Positions 37,501 through 44,904 of a stretch of 64,000 bases of DNA are shown here, piece after piece. Location: NCBI RefSeq assembly GCF_026914265.1, contig NC_069124.1:17009088-17073087 (forward strand). Reading direction: 5' to 3'. Made by a program: the position numbers and the translations under genes. Under the pieces are notes generated by a model. The model saw nothing but the letters and a program-made list of their open reading frames with translations, was not told where the DNA came from and did not search any database. Numbering within the stretch: position 1 is the stretch's first letter; each line of letters opens with the position of its first letter. Source of the stretch: Mya arenaria (Eukaryota; Mollusca; Bivalvia; Myida; Myidae).

Positions 37501-40334
37501 CGGATGAATAGTAGTGCGTGAACAACGCTTTAACATGTACTATTAACACTTTGTGATTTCAAAAAGATATGCAAACTAAGGTCATTGATGAAGTCGAAAT
37601 TCTATGATTGACGAATTAGATAAATTATCATTACAGTTGAAACCCGTTGGCTCGATATCGCTTGACTCGATTTCCTCGTTTGCTCGAACTTAATGTATTA
37701 TTACTATAGGAGCGATTATTTTTACTCAGTTTAGGCATTGCCGCTTGGCTCGATATTCGCGAGGCTCGAAGTATTTTGGCCGGTCCCTGGGATAGCGAGC
37801 CAACGGGTTTCGACTGTACATTCAATAACCTGTTATGAACTTTTGGATTGGATTGCATACAATGAATGTAACTTTTGAATTAAAATAGGACTTATACAAA
37901 GTCTTACAAACACATATTCCCTTTGATGTGCCGTTTGATATGTATAGTGGCTGTGTGTATCTTGCACTTAGGTGTATTTCTAATAGACGTACAGGTTCTT
38001 TTGTTTCACTGTCTTTTTAACATGCATAGTATTAGCTCAAGTCCTTTTAGCTCATTAACAGACGAGAATACGCCTATTTGATTAATAACAGACGAGTAAA
38101 CAGTAACTGTCATAGCTTGTACGCACCTTTGTTAATTGTAATGCACCAGTCAATTGTAACCACGCCTCAGGTCCGGGGGTTTACCGGGGATAGCGGGGAA
38201 AATGGGCCGTGTTTTACTCTCCATGTAAATCCGCATTGCCGAGTGAATGCGGTGGTTGTGTTTTCGCGCCGAAAATAGCGGGGAATATGCGTTACGGATG
38301 TCACCGGATTGCGGGGGCATTTAGCGGGGTTTTACCAGGAGTTTGTTTCCGCAGGGCGGGGATTTTACCTGGGATTGGCTGAACCGAAAGTCAAAGTCCT
38401 CGCTAATCCCCGGACATGGGGCGGGGGGGGGGGGGGTCCTTGTTACAATTCACTGGTGCATAAGCATCTTATTTATTAAGACATTTGTATAAATTATCTA
38501 TCTCATAATTACTTACATTGCTTCATTTTCAGTTATCATTTAATGAGAAATACCACAGTCCGATAAAGGCAGTTTACGTGGAAGACATTGCTATAAGAAA
38601 GAAAAGTGAATAGTCAATATCGAAAGCCATCAGTTCCATGTGTCAAATACACACATTGTTATTTAAGTGCTATAAACTATCATTTATGATCGCGAATGTA
38701 GGGTGGCAGAACTGACTGCATAGTCATTTATATTTGACGAGATTGTGTTTAAAGTCGTACTTCTGTAATTTGAATTCAATCGCCGTAAGATGTGTTGTTT
38801 AATAATAGAAGCTTCTTACACCAATCTGAACACCTCGGTATCTTCGCCATACGACAAGAACACAGTGGTTACGCTCAAGCATTTTTATTTTTCTTATTCG
38901 AAACGGGAACTTTTTTCGAATATTTTTAAATGTTTAATACACGAGAGAAACTTTTTCCCTATCTGGTGTTGGGGGTTGTGAAGCACTAAAAAGCAGTTGT
39001 TTCGCGTGCAAATTGGTCAACTGACTAATACATATATAGAATTTTTATTTAGTTGTCCCTGACCTTAATTCGGGGTTGTTTCGAAGGTAATGGCCGAGGT
39101 GCTCCGATTGACCAAACACGAAACGAAGGAGCGCGATATAATACATAAGTGACATTGGAAAAGCCAGCTCTAATTGGTTGCTTAGCAACTACAAGGACTG
39201 GTCAGAACTTTCGTGTAGCGCTTAAACTGTAATTTATGGCTATCCATACTTTAAAACTTTGATAAGAAAAATCTATTATAAGATAGATTTACAGAGCGGA
39301 TAGTGAATAAATTTACATAAACGATTAATATGAAAATAAATTTTGCAATATACCCGAATTCAATTTTAGTACGAGAATGGTAAAAATTTCTACGCCGTCA
39401 GTAAGTGACAATACTAAATATTGAGTTATGTAGAGACTGCAAACATAATGGAATGCTTCTGTAGACGAACTTCGTTGGCTCGAACTAACTGGGATCGATA
39501 TTTTTCATTTTCTCAAATTTTGTACAAATAAGCGAGTTTTGCCTGGATCGAATTATCATTCGCTCGAAGTTTTGTCGACCGACCCGGCGATTTCGAGCCA
39601 TCGAGTTTCGACTGTTTGTGATTTGCAGGCGTCCTAAACAAAGCTCAGTTCTGCTTTTGGTACTATCACAGTAAACGGTGTTTCTTTTCTTCGCTCTTTT
39701 TGGGCCTGTGTGAACACGATTAGCAAAAGCTGATGCTGCGCTTTAATAGCATGACTCCCGAAGAGTGCCGAAGATACAATAACACGTTTAACTTTCATCT
39801 TAACTCTTTTCTTTGAATAACTGTTTTGAACCGGTATAGACAGGCAAATACTTCAGTCTCTACATACGACACATACGTAACTTCTTATATGCATGCGAAT
39901 CTTCTTGCTTCTAGATATTATTGGAAATCTGATATACTCAATGAATGTGCATTGTACTTGATGCAACTTGCAATGCCGTACATTCCAAACCACAGCTGTA
40001 TTAAGAATACCATCGTTTCAAGCCCCTGCACGCATCGTGATATTCACTCATATTCCAAAACCGAGTGTAATAATCAAAGCAACTATAGAGACCTCACATG
40101 CACTGCTCGCATTTCTTCTGAGTTCCTTGCATGCACCTTGTTTACACAGTATCGATATTCCAGGAGAAAAAGGCGCCCCTAGCGGCTCCAATGGCCGCCC
40201 CGATGGGCGCGGAGCCGCACCTGCCCACCTCGTACCCTAGCTCCTATGCATCTCAACCAGCTACCTATCCTTCCAATAATGATCGACCCGCGGAATCGAA
40301 TCAGACTGTCTACGTGCAGTACGTGCCCGAGTAG
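16350..40334 (+). CDS. SLC6 sodium- and chloride-dependent neurotransmitter/amino-acid transporter, glycine-transporter-like (14 exons)
   Basis: Fourteen GT-AG exons join in frame to a 715-residue protein (659-residue core plus a 56-residue tail from the exon at 40164-40334). It has the 12-helix layout of the neurotransmitter:sodium symporter family. Visible hallmarks: TM1 [15 protein letters not shown] (57-71), with Gly61 where monoamine carriers have Asp; NGGGAFFIPY; an EL2 Cys pair (C162, C171) and glycosylation site N203-V-T; TM6 [14 protein letters not shown]7 [12 protein letters not shown]8 LGVDSQF. Chloride ligands known from SERT have counterparts in Y84, Q328, S332 and S368; Na2 ligands in D432 and S433. 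The SLSAxWGG motif and the FHND and WGPALVKHR regions resemble glycine transporters (GlyT2 type), so glycine or a small neutral amino acid is the best guess for substrate. It acts in the plasma membrane, driven by the Na+ gradient. Alternative last exons are listed separately. Confidence 0.93.
16515..16640. repeat. (ATT)/(ATTT) tract ending in poly-G
   Basis: T-rich low-complexity sequence followed by about 15 G at 16624-16639, in transporter intron 1. Confidence 0.9.
17711..18806 (+). mobile_element. Pearl/HINE-like element, family 1 (about 146-bp core repeats)
   Basis: Begins AGCTCCACTGGCC; the inverted match GGCCAGTGGAGC is at 18771-18782. It is followed by a hairpin (GGCAC TGAT GTGCC, 18786-18799) and the end CTCTTGTT. 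A (TGCG)n microsatellite at 17766-17798 precedes six core repeats of about 146 bp. No coding capacity. This plan is that of non-autonomous Helentron-type elements and of bivalve 'pearl' elements. Confidence 0.75.
19347..19946 (+). mobile_element. Pearl/HINE-like element, family 4
   Basis: Begins TAGCTCGACT; the inverted match AGTCGAGT is at 19914-19921. Then come a small hairpin (GTC CTAC GAC, 19927-19936) and AGCTTTTGTT. A GCGTCGGCGTCCGCG block takes the microsatellite position, and two diverged core units (marked by CTGTTCATTCAAT) follow. Confidence 0.6.
22063..22157. repeat. (AAT)n and (ATG)n microsatellites
   Basis: AAT units at about 22063-22100 and GAT/ATG units at 22121-22157, in transporter intron 1. 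Confidence 0.95.
22904..23477 (+). mobile_element. Pearl/HINE-like element, family 2, copy a (short)
   Basis: Begins ATGCCCCCGAAGGTGGGCAT, then (CCGT)n, then two core repeats with GTCAAGGTCACACTTAGTG. The inverted match CGGGGGCAT is at 23442-23450, a hairpin GTCACA TAC TGTGAC at 23453-23467, and the end is GCTCTTGTT. Confidence 0.75.
24324..24456 (+). CDS. Transporter exon 2: TM1
   Basis: Residues 34-77. Starts [20 protein letters not shown] and runs through the TM1 signature [17 protein letters not shown]. Donor G|GTGAGT is followed at once by (GT)n and a run of G. Confidence 0.97.
25536..25590. repeat. (CAA)n microsatellite
   Basis: About 18 perfect CAA/ACA units in transporter intron 2. 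Confidence 0.95.
25732..26093. mobile_element. Intact foldback-type MITE
   Basis: Terminal inverted repeats TAAAGCTGCACTCTCACAGA and its inverse. The match continues inward with mismatches (AATATAAGATTGCTGACA against TGTCAGCAGTCTTTTAT), so most of the 362 bp could form one hairpin. No open frame. A second copy lies at 9326-10360. Confidence 0.8.
26398..26529 (+). CDS. Transporter exon 3: TM2
   Basis: Residues 79-121, [20 protein letters not shown] then ELSLGQF, the conserved TM2 and loop. Phases 1 and 1. Confidence 0.97.
26757..26900 (+). CDS. Transporter exon 4: TM3 and start of EL2
   Basis: Residues 123-169. Contains [19 protein letters not shown] (with the substrate-site Tyr138) and Cys162 of the EL2 disulfide. 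Confidence 0.96.
27440..27785. mobile_element. Possible tRNA-derived SINE remains, two inverted heads
   Basis: AATGGTAAAACACTTGACT (27445-27463) and the inverted AGTCAAGTGTGTTACCATT (27751-27769) both resemble a tRNA A-box region. The left one is followed by AAGTTCTATCCCC, a weak B box. Flanks and target duplications were not resolved. Confidence 0.35.
27804..27981 (+). CDS. Transporter exon 5: extracellular loop 2
   Basis: Residues 171-228, hydrophilic, with Cys171, three further Cys-containing spots and the glycosylation site N203-V-T. Sequence here is lineage-specific, as is usual for EL2. Confidence 0.93.
28023..28237. mobile_element. Tc1/pogo-like MITE, copy 1
   Basis: Ends CCCCGTTGGCTCGAACTC and GTTCGAGCCAAACGGGGTTCG are inverted matches. 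The interior repeats GGCTCGAA motifs. Same family as 37634-37816 and 39462-39614. Located in transporter intron 5. Confidence 0.65.
28672..28810 (+). CDS. Transporter exon 6: TM4
   Basis: Residues 230-275, with [20 protein letters not shown]. Ends in phase 0 at SSGK. Confidence 0.95.
28993..29127 (+). CDS. Transporter exon 7: TM5
   Basis: Residues 276-320: [20 protein letters not shown] and the following loop that ends SRLSESV. 45 codons, phase 0 at both ends. Confidence 0.96.
29402..29505 (+). CDS. Transporter exon 8: TM6 with chloride and substrate ligands
   Basis: Residues 321-354. [19 protein letters not shown] holds Q328 and S332 (chloride ligands by homology) and the unwound substrate-binding segment. 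Confidence 0.97.
29860..31716 (+). mobile_element. Pearl/HINE-like element, family 3 (about 146-bp core repeats)
   Basis: Begins ATGCCCCCCTTCGAAG, then (GGTC)n, then about eleven core repeats of 145-150 bp, most with the palindromic AAGGTCACAGTGACCTT. The inverted match GGGGGGCAT is near 31684-31692, a hairpin ATGTTT GAC AAACAT at 31694-31708, and the end is CTCTTGTT. In transporter intron 8. Confidence 0.75.
31790..32156 (+). CDS. Transporter exon 9: TM7, EL4 and TM8
   Basis: Residues 356-477, the longest exon. [17 protein letters not shown] (TM7, N364 and S368), [18 protein letters not shown] (EL4), and [16 protein letters not shown] (TM8, D432 and S433). Confidence 0.97.
32482..32581 (+). 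CDS. Transporter exon 10: end of TM9 to TM10
   Basis: Residues 478-510, [20 protein letters not shown], with the conserved GG-x-Y motif of the family. Confidence 0.96.
32652..32878. mobile_element. MITE with GTATACCACGT termini, short copy
   Basis: The outer sequence GTGTATACCACGTAATAAAT is inverted at the right as AATTTATCACGTGGTATACA. The match continues inward (TGCTACGTCGGAAGGCA against GCCTTATGACGTAGCA). In transporter intron 10. Confidence 0.7.
33487..34215. mobile_element. Longer element with the same GTATACCACGT termini
   Basis: The left end GTGTATACCACGTGATAAAT and TGCTACGTCGGAAGGCA match the short MITE; the right end CGCCTTCCGACGTAGCATAT is inverted. Inside, 34022-34121 holds a separate hairpin (AAACACTTCGACAAACC against GGTTTGTCGAAGTGTTT). 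Confidence 0.6.
34988..35115 (+). CDS. Transporter exon 11: TM10-TM11
   Basis: Residues 512-553. [12 protein letters not shown] followed by the Trp-rich [17 protein letters not shown] segment. Confidence 0.95.
35926..36087 (+). CDS. Transporter exon 12: TM11-TM12
   Basis: Residues 554-607. [19 protein letters not shown] is the conserved start of TM12. Phase 0 at both ends; a poly-G run lies about 25 bp past the donor. Confidence 0.95.
37148..37303 (+). CDS. Transporter exon 13: cytosolic C-terminal region, end of core
   Basis: Residues 608-659. [11 protein letters not shown] resembles the post-TM12 segment of glycine transporters. Ends in phase 0 at NPNDIGLQ; any phase-0 acceptor downstream can follow. 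Confidence 0.93.
37634..37816. mobile_element. Tc1/pogo-like MITE, copy 2 (intact, TA flanks)
   Basis: CAGTTGAAACCCGTTGGCTC at the left and GAGCCAACGGGTTTCGACTG at the right are inverted repeats, flanked on both sides by TA, the target duplication expected of Tc1/mariner/pogo-type elements. 183 bp, no open frame. Confidence 0.8.
38142..38460. mobile_element. GC-rich MITE with TGCACCAGT termini
   Basis: TGCACCAGTCAATTGTAAC at the left is inverted at the right as GTTACAATTCACTGGTGCA. TAA follows the right end and precedes the left end, a possible target duplication. The interior is unusually GC-rich (many GCGGGG and a poly-G run) against an AT-rich intron. Confidence 0.7.
38533..38613 (+). CDS. 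Alternative last exon A of the transporter
   Basis: After acceptor CATTTTCAG, 26 codons in phase 0 with a TAG stop: [20 protein letters not shown] and a short basic tail RKKSE. The VYV motif matches the other candidate tails. No AATAAA is close; the first seen is at 39306. Confidence 0.6.
   Translation, partial: LSFNEKYHSPIKAVYVEDIAIRKKSE
39462..39614. mobile_element. Tc1/pogo-like MITE, copy 3 (diverged)
   Basis: CTTCGTTGGCTCGAACTAAC at the left; TTTCGAGCCATCGAGTTTCG then ACTG at the right. Clearly of the same family as 37634-37816 but with more substitutions. Confidence 0.65.
40164..40334 (+). CDS. Last exon B of the transporter (used in the 715-residue model)
   Basis: After ATATTCCAG, 56 codons and TAG. 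The peptide is rich in Ala, Pro, Ser and Tyr and ends [10 protein letters not shown]. It is GC-rich against an AT-rich background and is followed by AATAAA at 40662-40667, which favours it as a real terminal exon. Confidence 0.75.
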   Translation, partial: EKKAPLAAPMAAPMGAEPHLPTSYPSSYASQPATYPSNNDRPAESNQTVYVQYVPE

Positions 40335-40661
40335 ACCGGGGCTACACAGACACACGGACAATGGTCTATATCAGTTCGGTGACCCCAATTGGCTTTCGTA
40401 CCCCACCCGCTTGTACCCTGTAGCACCACATGTAGCCGTAGAAAAGACAAACAATCTTTTTCTCACTTGCCTGCCACATTATCCGAAACCAAGCTTGAGT
40501 CCCGCTCTCTTTGACCATTATGTGCTTCCTGCAAATATATGAAATTACGACCTCGCAGGGTGTTTACTAGGTCCGCGGCCGGCCTTACTTCTTAACTGCA
40601 AGTTTCTACTTTTCTTGTAACCAAGACAACCATTAAACGTGAACAAATACGATGGGCATTA

Positions 40662-40667
40662 AATAAA
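40662..40667 (+). promoter_or_regulatory. Polyadenylation signal for last exon B
   Basis: AATAAA, 328 nt after the stop codon of exon B. Confidence 0.55.
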
Positions 40668-41365
40668 AACATGAATTTTGTGCATTTATAAAACAATCCG
40701 GAAGATAAAAATTGACTATTGACAATTAATTTCGTTCGACAAGGTAACATTCAGTTTACTGTTTCAAGTTATGGCATTGTTATTTATTTCACAATTAACT
40801 CATTTTTATCGATCTTACATCTTGCACCACGAAACTAAACGATTTTTCTTTAAACCATGATCTTTGTTTTCACATGAATGTCTGTTTTGAATTTAATGCA
40901 ATGAATCAAATGTTCATTCTTTGTCACAGGCAAATGTTTGAACCTCTGTAGAGTGAAAGTTTTAATACAGTCATCTTCAATAAAAAAAAATTCAAATGAT
41001 TACGCTCATCTTCAATACTGTTAGTGGACATTATTAGAAGTTATGTAATCAAAACTATACAAAACTTGATCTGTGTGAACATTCTGTTATAACAAATTAA
41101 TTATCTACTGTTGTTCAAAATCCATGTTTACATTTTCTTCAAAGTTTTTCTTCTAACCCTTGTTTCTAATTTAATCTTAGAAAATAACATTTGGCATGCT
41201 GGGGCGGAGTTCAGTTGACTTGCATGTATTTGTTCAGATTAACCATAACTGAAAAAATTATTCAACATGTCTGTTTACCAGATTTTCCATTGCTTCGAGT
41301 GTAAGTTAGCAGGACCCGGTCGCATTGTCGCATCGTACTAACCTAGTTTAATTTCTTGTTTTTAG

Positions 41366-41419
41366 AGCTATAGCCCCGCCCAGGCCGACTACCCTGTAAA
41401 ACAGGTCTATGTAGCGTGA
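41366..41419 (+). CDS. Alternative last exon C of the transporter
   Basis: After TTGTTTTTAG, 17 codons in phase 0 and a TGA stop: SYSPAQADYPVKQVYVA. It shares VYV and the YPxxQ-type composition of exon B. No canonical AATAAA was seen before the mobile element at 41641. Confidence 0.6.
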   Translation, partial: SYSPAQADYPVKQVYVA

Positions 41420-41640
41420 GGTATTTATACATACCAGCGTTTCTGCGGAATGGCTATTGTGTTTCTCATTTGTTTTTACCTAAACGTCCACGATCCTGGA
41501 CCATTCCTTAGGGTATGATCTTTTTTGTGGACCAATAAGAATTGAGAATTATCCCAAACTTTATATTCCAAAGAACGCTTGGTTGCTGACTATATTTTTT
41601 AGAACGAATTGACAAAGTTCACGTTTGTTAAAGTCTTTTT

Positions 41641-42910
41641 ATGCCCCCGAAGGTGGGCATATTAAAATCGCACCGTCCGTCCGTCCGTCCGTCCGTCCGG
41701 CTCTGTAACTTTCCCTTGTATGGACAGATTTTAAAATAACTTGCCACATGTGTTCCACATACCAAGACGACGTGTGGCGTGCAAGACTCGTGTCCCTACC
41801 TCAAAGGTCAAGGTCACACTTAGTGTTTATTCACAATGGAGTGCTGCATATAAGGACATAGAGTATAGGTTGTCGTGTCCGGGCTGTAACTTTCTCTTTT
41901 ATGGACAGATTTTAAAATAACTTGCCACATGTGTACCACATACCAAGACGACGTGTCGCGTGCAAGACTCGTGTCCCTGCCTCAAAGGTCAAGGTCACAC
42001 ATAGTGTTTATTCACAATGGAGTGCTGCATATAAGGACATAGAGTACAGGTTGTCGTGTCCGGGCTGTAACTTTCCCTTGTATGGACAGATTTTAAAATA
42101 ACTTGCCACATGTGTTCCACATACCAAGACGAAGTGTCGCGTGCAAGACCCGTGTCCCTACCTCAAAGGTCAAGGTCACACTTAGTGTTTATTCACAATG
42201 GAGTGCTGCATATAAGGACATAGAGTATAGGTTGTCGTGTCCGGGCTGTAACTTTCTCTTGTATGGACAGATTTTAAAATAACTTGCCACATGTGTTCCA
42301 CATACCAAGACGACGTGTCGCGTGCAAGACCCGTGTCCCTACCTCAAAGGTCAAGGTCACACTTAGTGTTTATTTACAATGGAGTGCTGCATATAAGGAC
42401 ATAGAGTATAGGTTGTCGTGTCCGGGCTGTAACTTTCCCTTGTATGGACAGATTTAAAAAAAAAACTTGACACATGTGTTCCACATACCAAGACGACGTG
42501 TTGCGTGCAAGACTCGTGTCCCTACCTCAAAGGTCAAGGTCACACTTAGTGTTTATTCACAATGGAGTGCTGCATATAAGGACATAGAGTATAGGTTGTC
42601 GTGTCAGGGCTGTTACTTTCCCTTGTATGGACAGATTTTAAAATCACTTGCTACATGTGTTCCACATACGAAGACAACGTGTCGTGTGCAAGACCCATGT
42701 CCCTACCTCTAAGGTGAAAGATACACTAAGTGTTTATTCACAAGGGAATTCTGAATATAAGGACATAACAGTGTAGGTTGTCAAGTATGGGTGGTATTTT
42801 TTTTATGTTCAGAGGCAATTTAAAATAACTTGCCATATGTATTTGACTCCTTGTTCGTAGGTCAATGTCACATTCGGGGGCATTCGTCACATACTGTAAC
42901 AGCTCTTGTT
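41641..42910 (+). mobile_element. Pearl/HINE-like element, family 2, copy b (long)
   Basis: Same ends and (CCGT)n as the copy at 22904-23477, but with six core repeats of 181-183 bp (unit starts at 41704, 41885, 42066, 42247, 42428, 42611). The 3' hairpin has one changed base (GTCACA TAC TGTAAC). Ends GCTCTTGTT. Confidence 0.8.
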
Positions 42911-43759
42911 TTTTAAGTTATTGTACAATAAGAGTAAGAATATTAGATCATGGTTGGAATGTTTGAGTCATCTATGACGAAATGTCTCGGGGGATTTAAA
43001 AGTAATTGCATTTACAACTTTGCTGTCGAGGATAATATAAACCGCTTTTAAAAATGAGTTTCTAATTTCAATATCCCAGAAGCAAACAATGGCATATATT
43101 AAACTTGTTTCTCATTGGTCCATAAATGACTGCATACACTAAAGATTGGGCTACGCCCTCACTTACGCTGCCCGCACTTCGGGCCCTATTTTCTGTAGAA
43201 CATGTAAGATATACACTCATTTATACCTAAGGTTTATAGATTGTATATAAAGCTAATCCTGATTATAGTTGCCATTTTGTTATACGTGTATGGTAATGTC
43301 ACCCTCAATATATATTTGTCATATTTAATTGTAAATGACAATCATTCTTCCTATTATTATCCGAGGATCGTGGACACAGCCTTTAACAAAACTGATGTGG
43401 ATAAATTATTATACGTATTCCCTTACAAAAATGTATATAAATGTACCGGTTAACTTCCTTCAATGTTTGTTTACGATTGAATGTTAGGTGGTCTGTTTGT
43501 ACGTACTCAAATAACGCCCGATATTTGTTATGTCATGGTGCATATTACTTCAGAAACTATTTTTGTGTTCAATGTGGAATGGGGAACGTTTGTTGATGAT
43601 TTGCGTGCTTTATTCTAATGACTTAAGGATTTGGTTAAAAAACAAACATTTCAATCGACAATTTGAATGAATAGTTATAGGGAATTTTTCAGTTATTTTG
43701 GGCGAAATAGCAAACCCTTGAAACTGGGAATTTTCGCGTAAATATCAGAAAATGTTTGA

Positions 43760-43885
43760 TAAATATTTTTTGTATGTAATTAGTTGCATATACTCCCAAT
43801 GATTTTTGGTGCAATTTATTGCCTTCTAAAGGCTGTTTCCCCTTGTGAAAAAATGTCCATTTTCCCCCAAGAATATTTCCCAATT
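43760..43885 (-). repeat. Dispersed repeat, copy 1 (inverted relative to 63318-63435)
   Basis: Shares the exact 19-mer GGGGAAACAGCCTTTAGAA (minus strand 43842-43824) and diverged flanks with the region at 63318-63435. Nature unknown. Confidence 0.5.
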
Positions 43886-44838
43886 TGATTTATGTAGATT
43901 ACGTTAATGAATGAAAAAAGCAATGAATTTCTTTAAATATAAACAAAATCTTGACAAAACTTACTCTTTCACAGCATAATGTATGCATAAAAAAGTTAGA
44001 ACATCTATATTTACCATTATATTAGCTATTTTGGCCTGATTTTGTACTTTTCCCAAAGTCATTTTGTTCCAAAAACTAATTCCAAAACAATCACTGACTC
44101 CAATTATACTATTTTTGTTGTCGGCTTGTATTATTTCAACAATGAGATAACTAGATTTTCAAACAAAACTTATTGTATAAGGAGTGGCTAAAAAAGCGCA
44201 CTGGGTTACTGAAATGCAGCCAGGCAACCAGGACAGAGGGTTAATGTTTATAAAAGGATTGGTCAATTTGAAAACACCAATCTTGTGAACGGCTTGAAAT
44301 CAATTCTACTTCAGTTTTGTCCAAAAGTGTGTGCATTCCCCTTTGATTGCTTAACCAGTACATTCCACGTAGAAAGCTTGCATCATAGTTACAACTTTGT
44401 TCTCCTTTTACACCACCCTCTAGATTGAGATTGTATAAAATAGTAATCATTATTATAAAATAGTTATATAGCCCATACTGGTCATTATATTTTATTATTA
44501 TCTGGTCATTATATTACATTTTGATCTAGAATAGTCTATGGTGCATGTGCTTGTATTGGATGAGTAAAGAAACTTTTAAGAGGGTGTTGGGCTATTAAAA
44601 AAGTGTCCATTGTGCTTTTTTGAACATAAAATGTATTTGCCAATACACTATGCTCTCTTTTTTCTAGCTTGCCATTTCTTTTCTTACATAAACTTAAGAC
44701 TTTCATAAAGCATGGTGTGATATTTAATCAGATTACACGTAAGACATTTTGCAAAAGTAGTCAGATTGTTGCTTTCTTTTAATTTCAGATATAAATGCCA
44801 CTTTTTTTAAAAGCATTTTCTGTTTTTTATCATTTCAG

Positions 44839-44904
44839 ATGTCGCCTGATGGACAGCATTTTGCACAATCGCAGAAATATCTCGAGGCGGACATTAAAAT
44901 GTGA
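44839..44904 (+). CDS. Possible alternative last exon D of the transporter
   Basis: After TATCATTTCAG, 21 codons in phase 0 and TGA: MSPDGQHFAQSQKYLEADIK and Met. Locally GC-richer and followed by AATAAA at 45007 and 45938. It lacks VYV, so its link to the transporter is weaker; it could belong to another transcript. Confidence 0.35.
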   Translation: MSPDGQHFAQSQKYLEADIKM

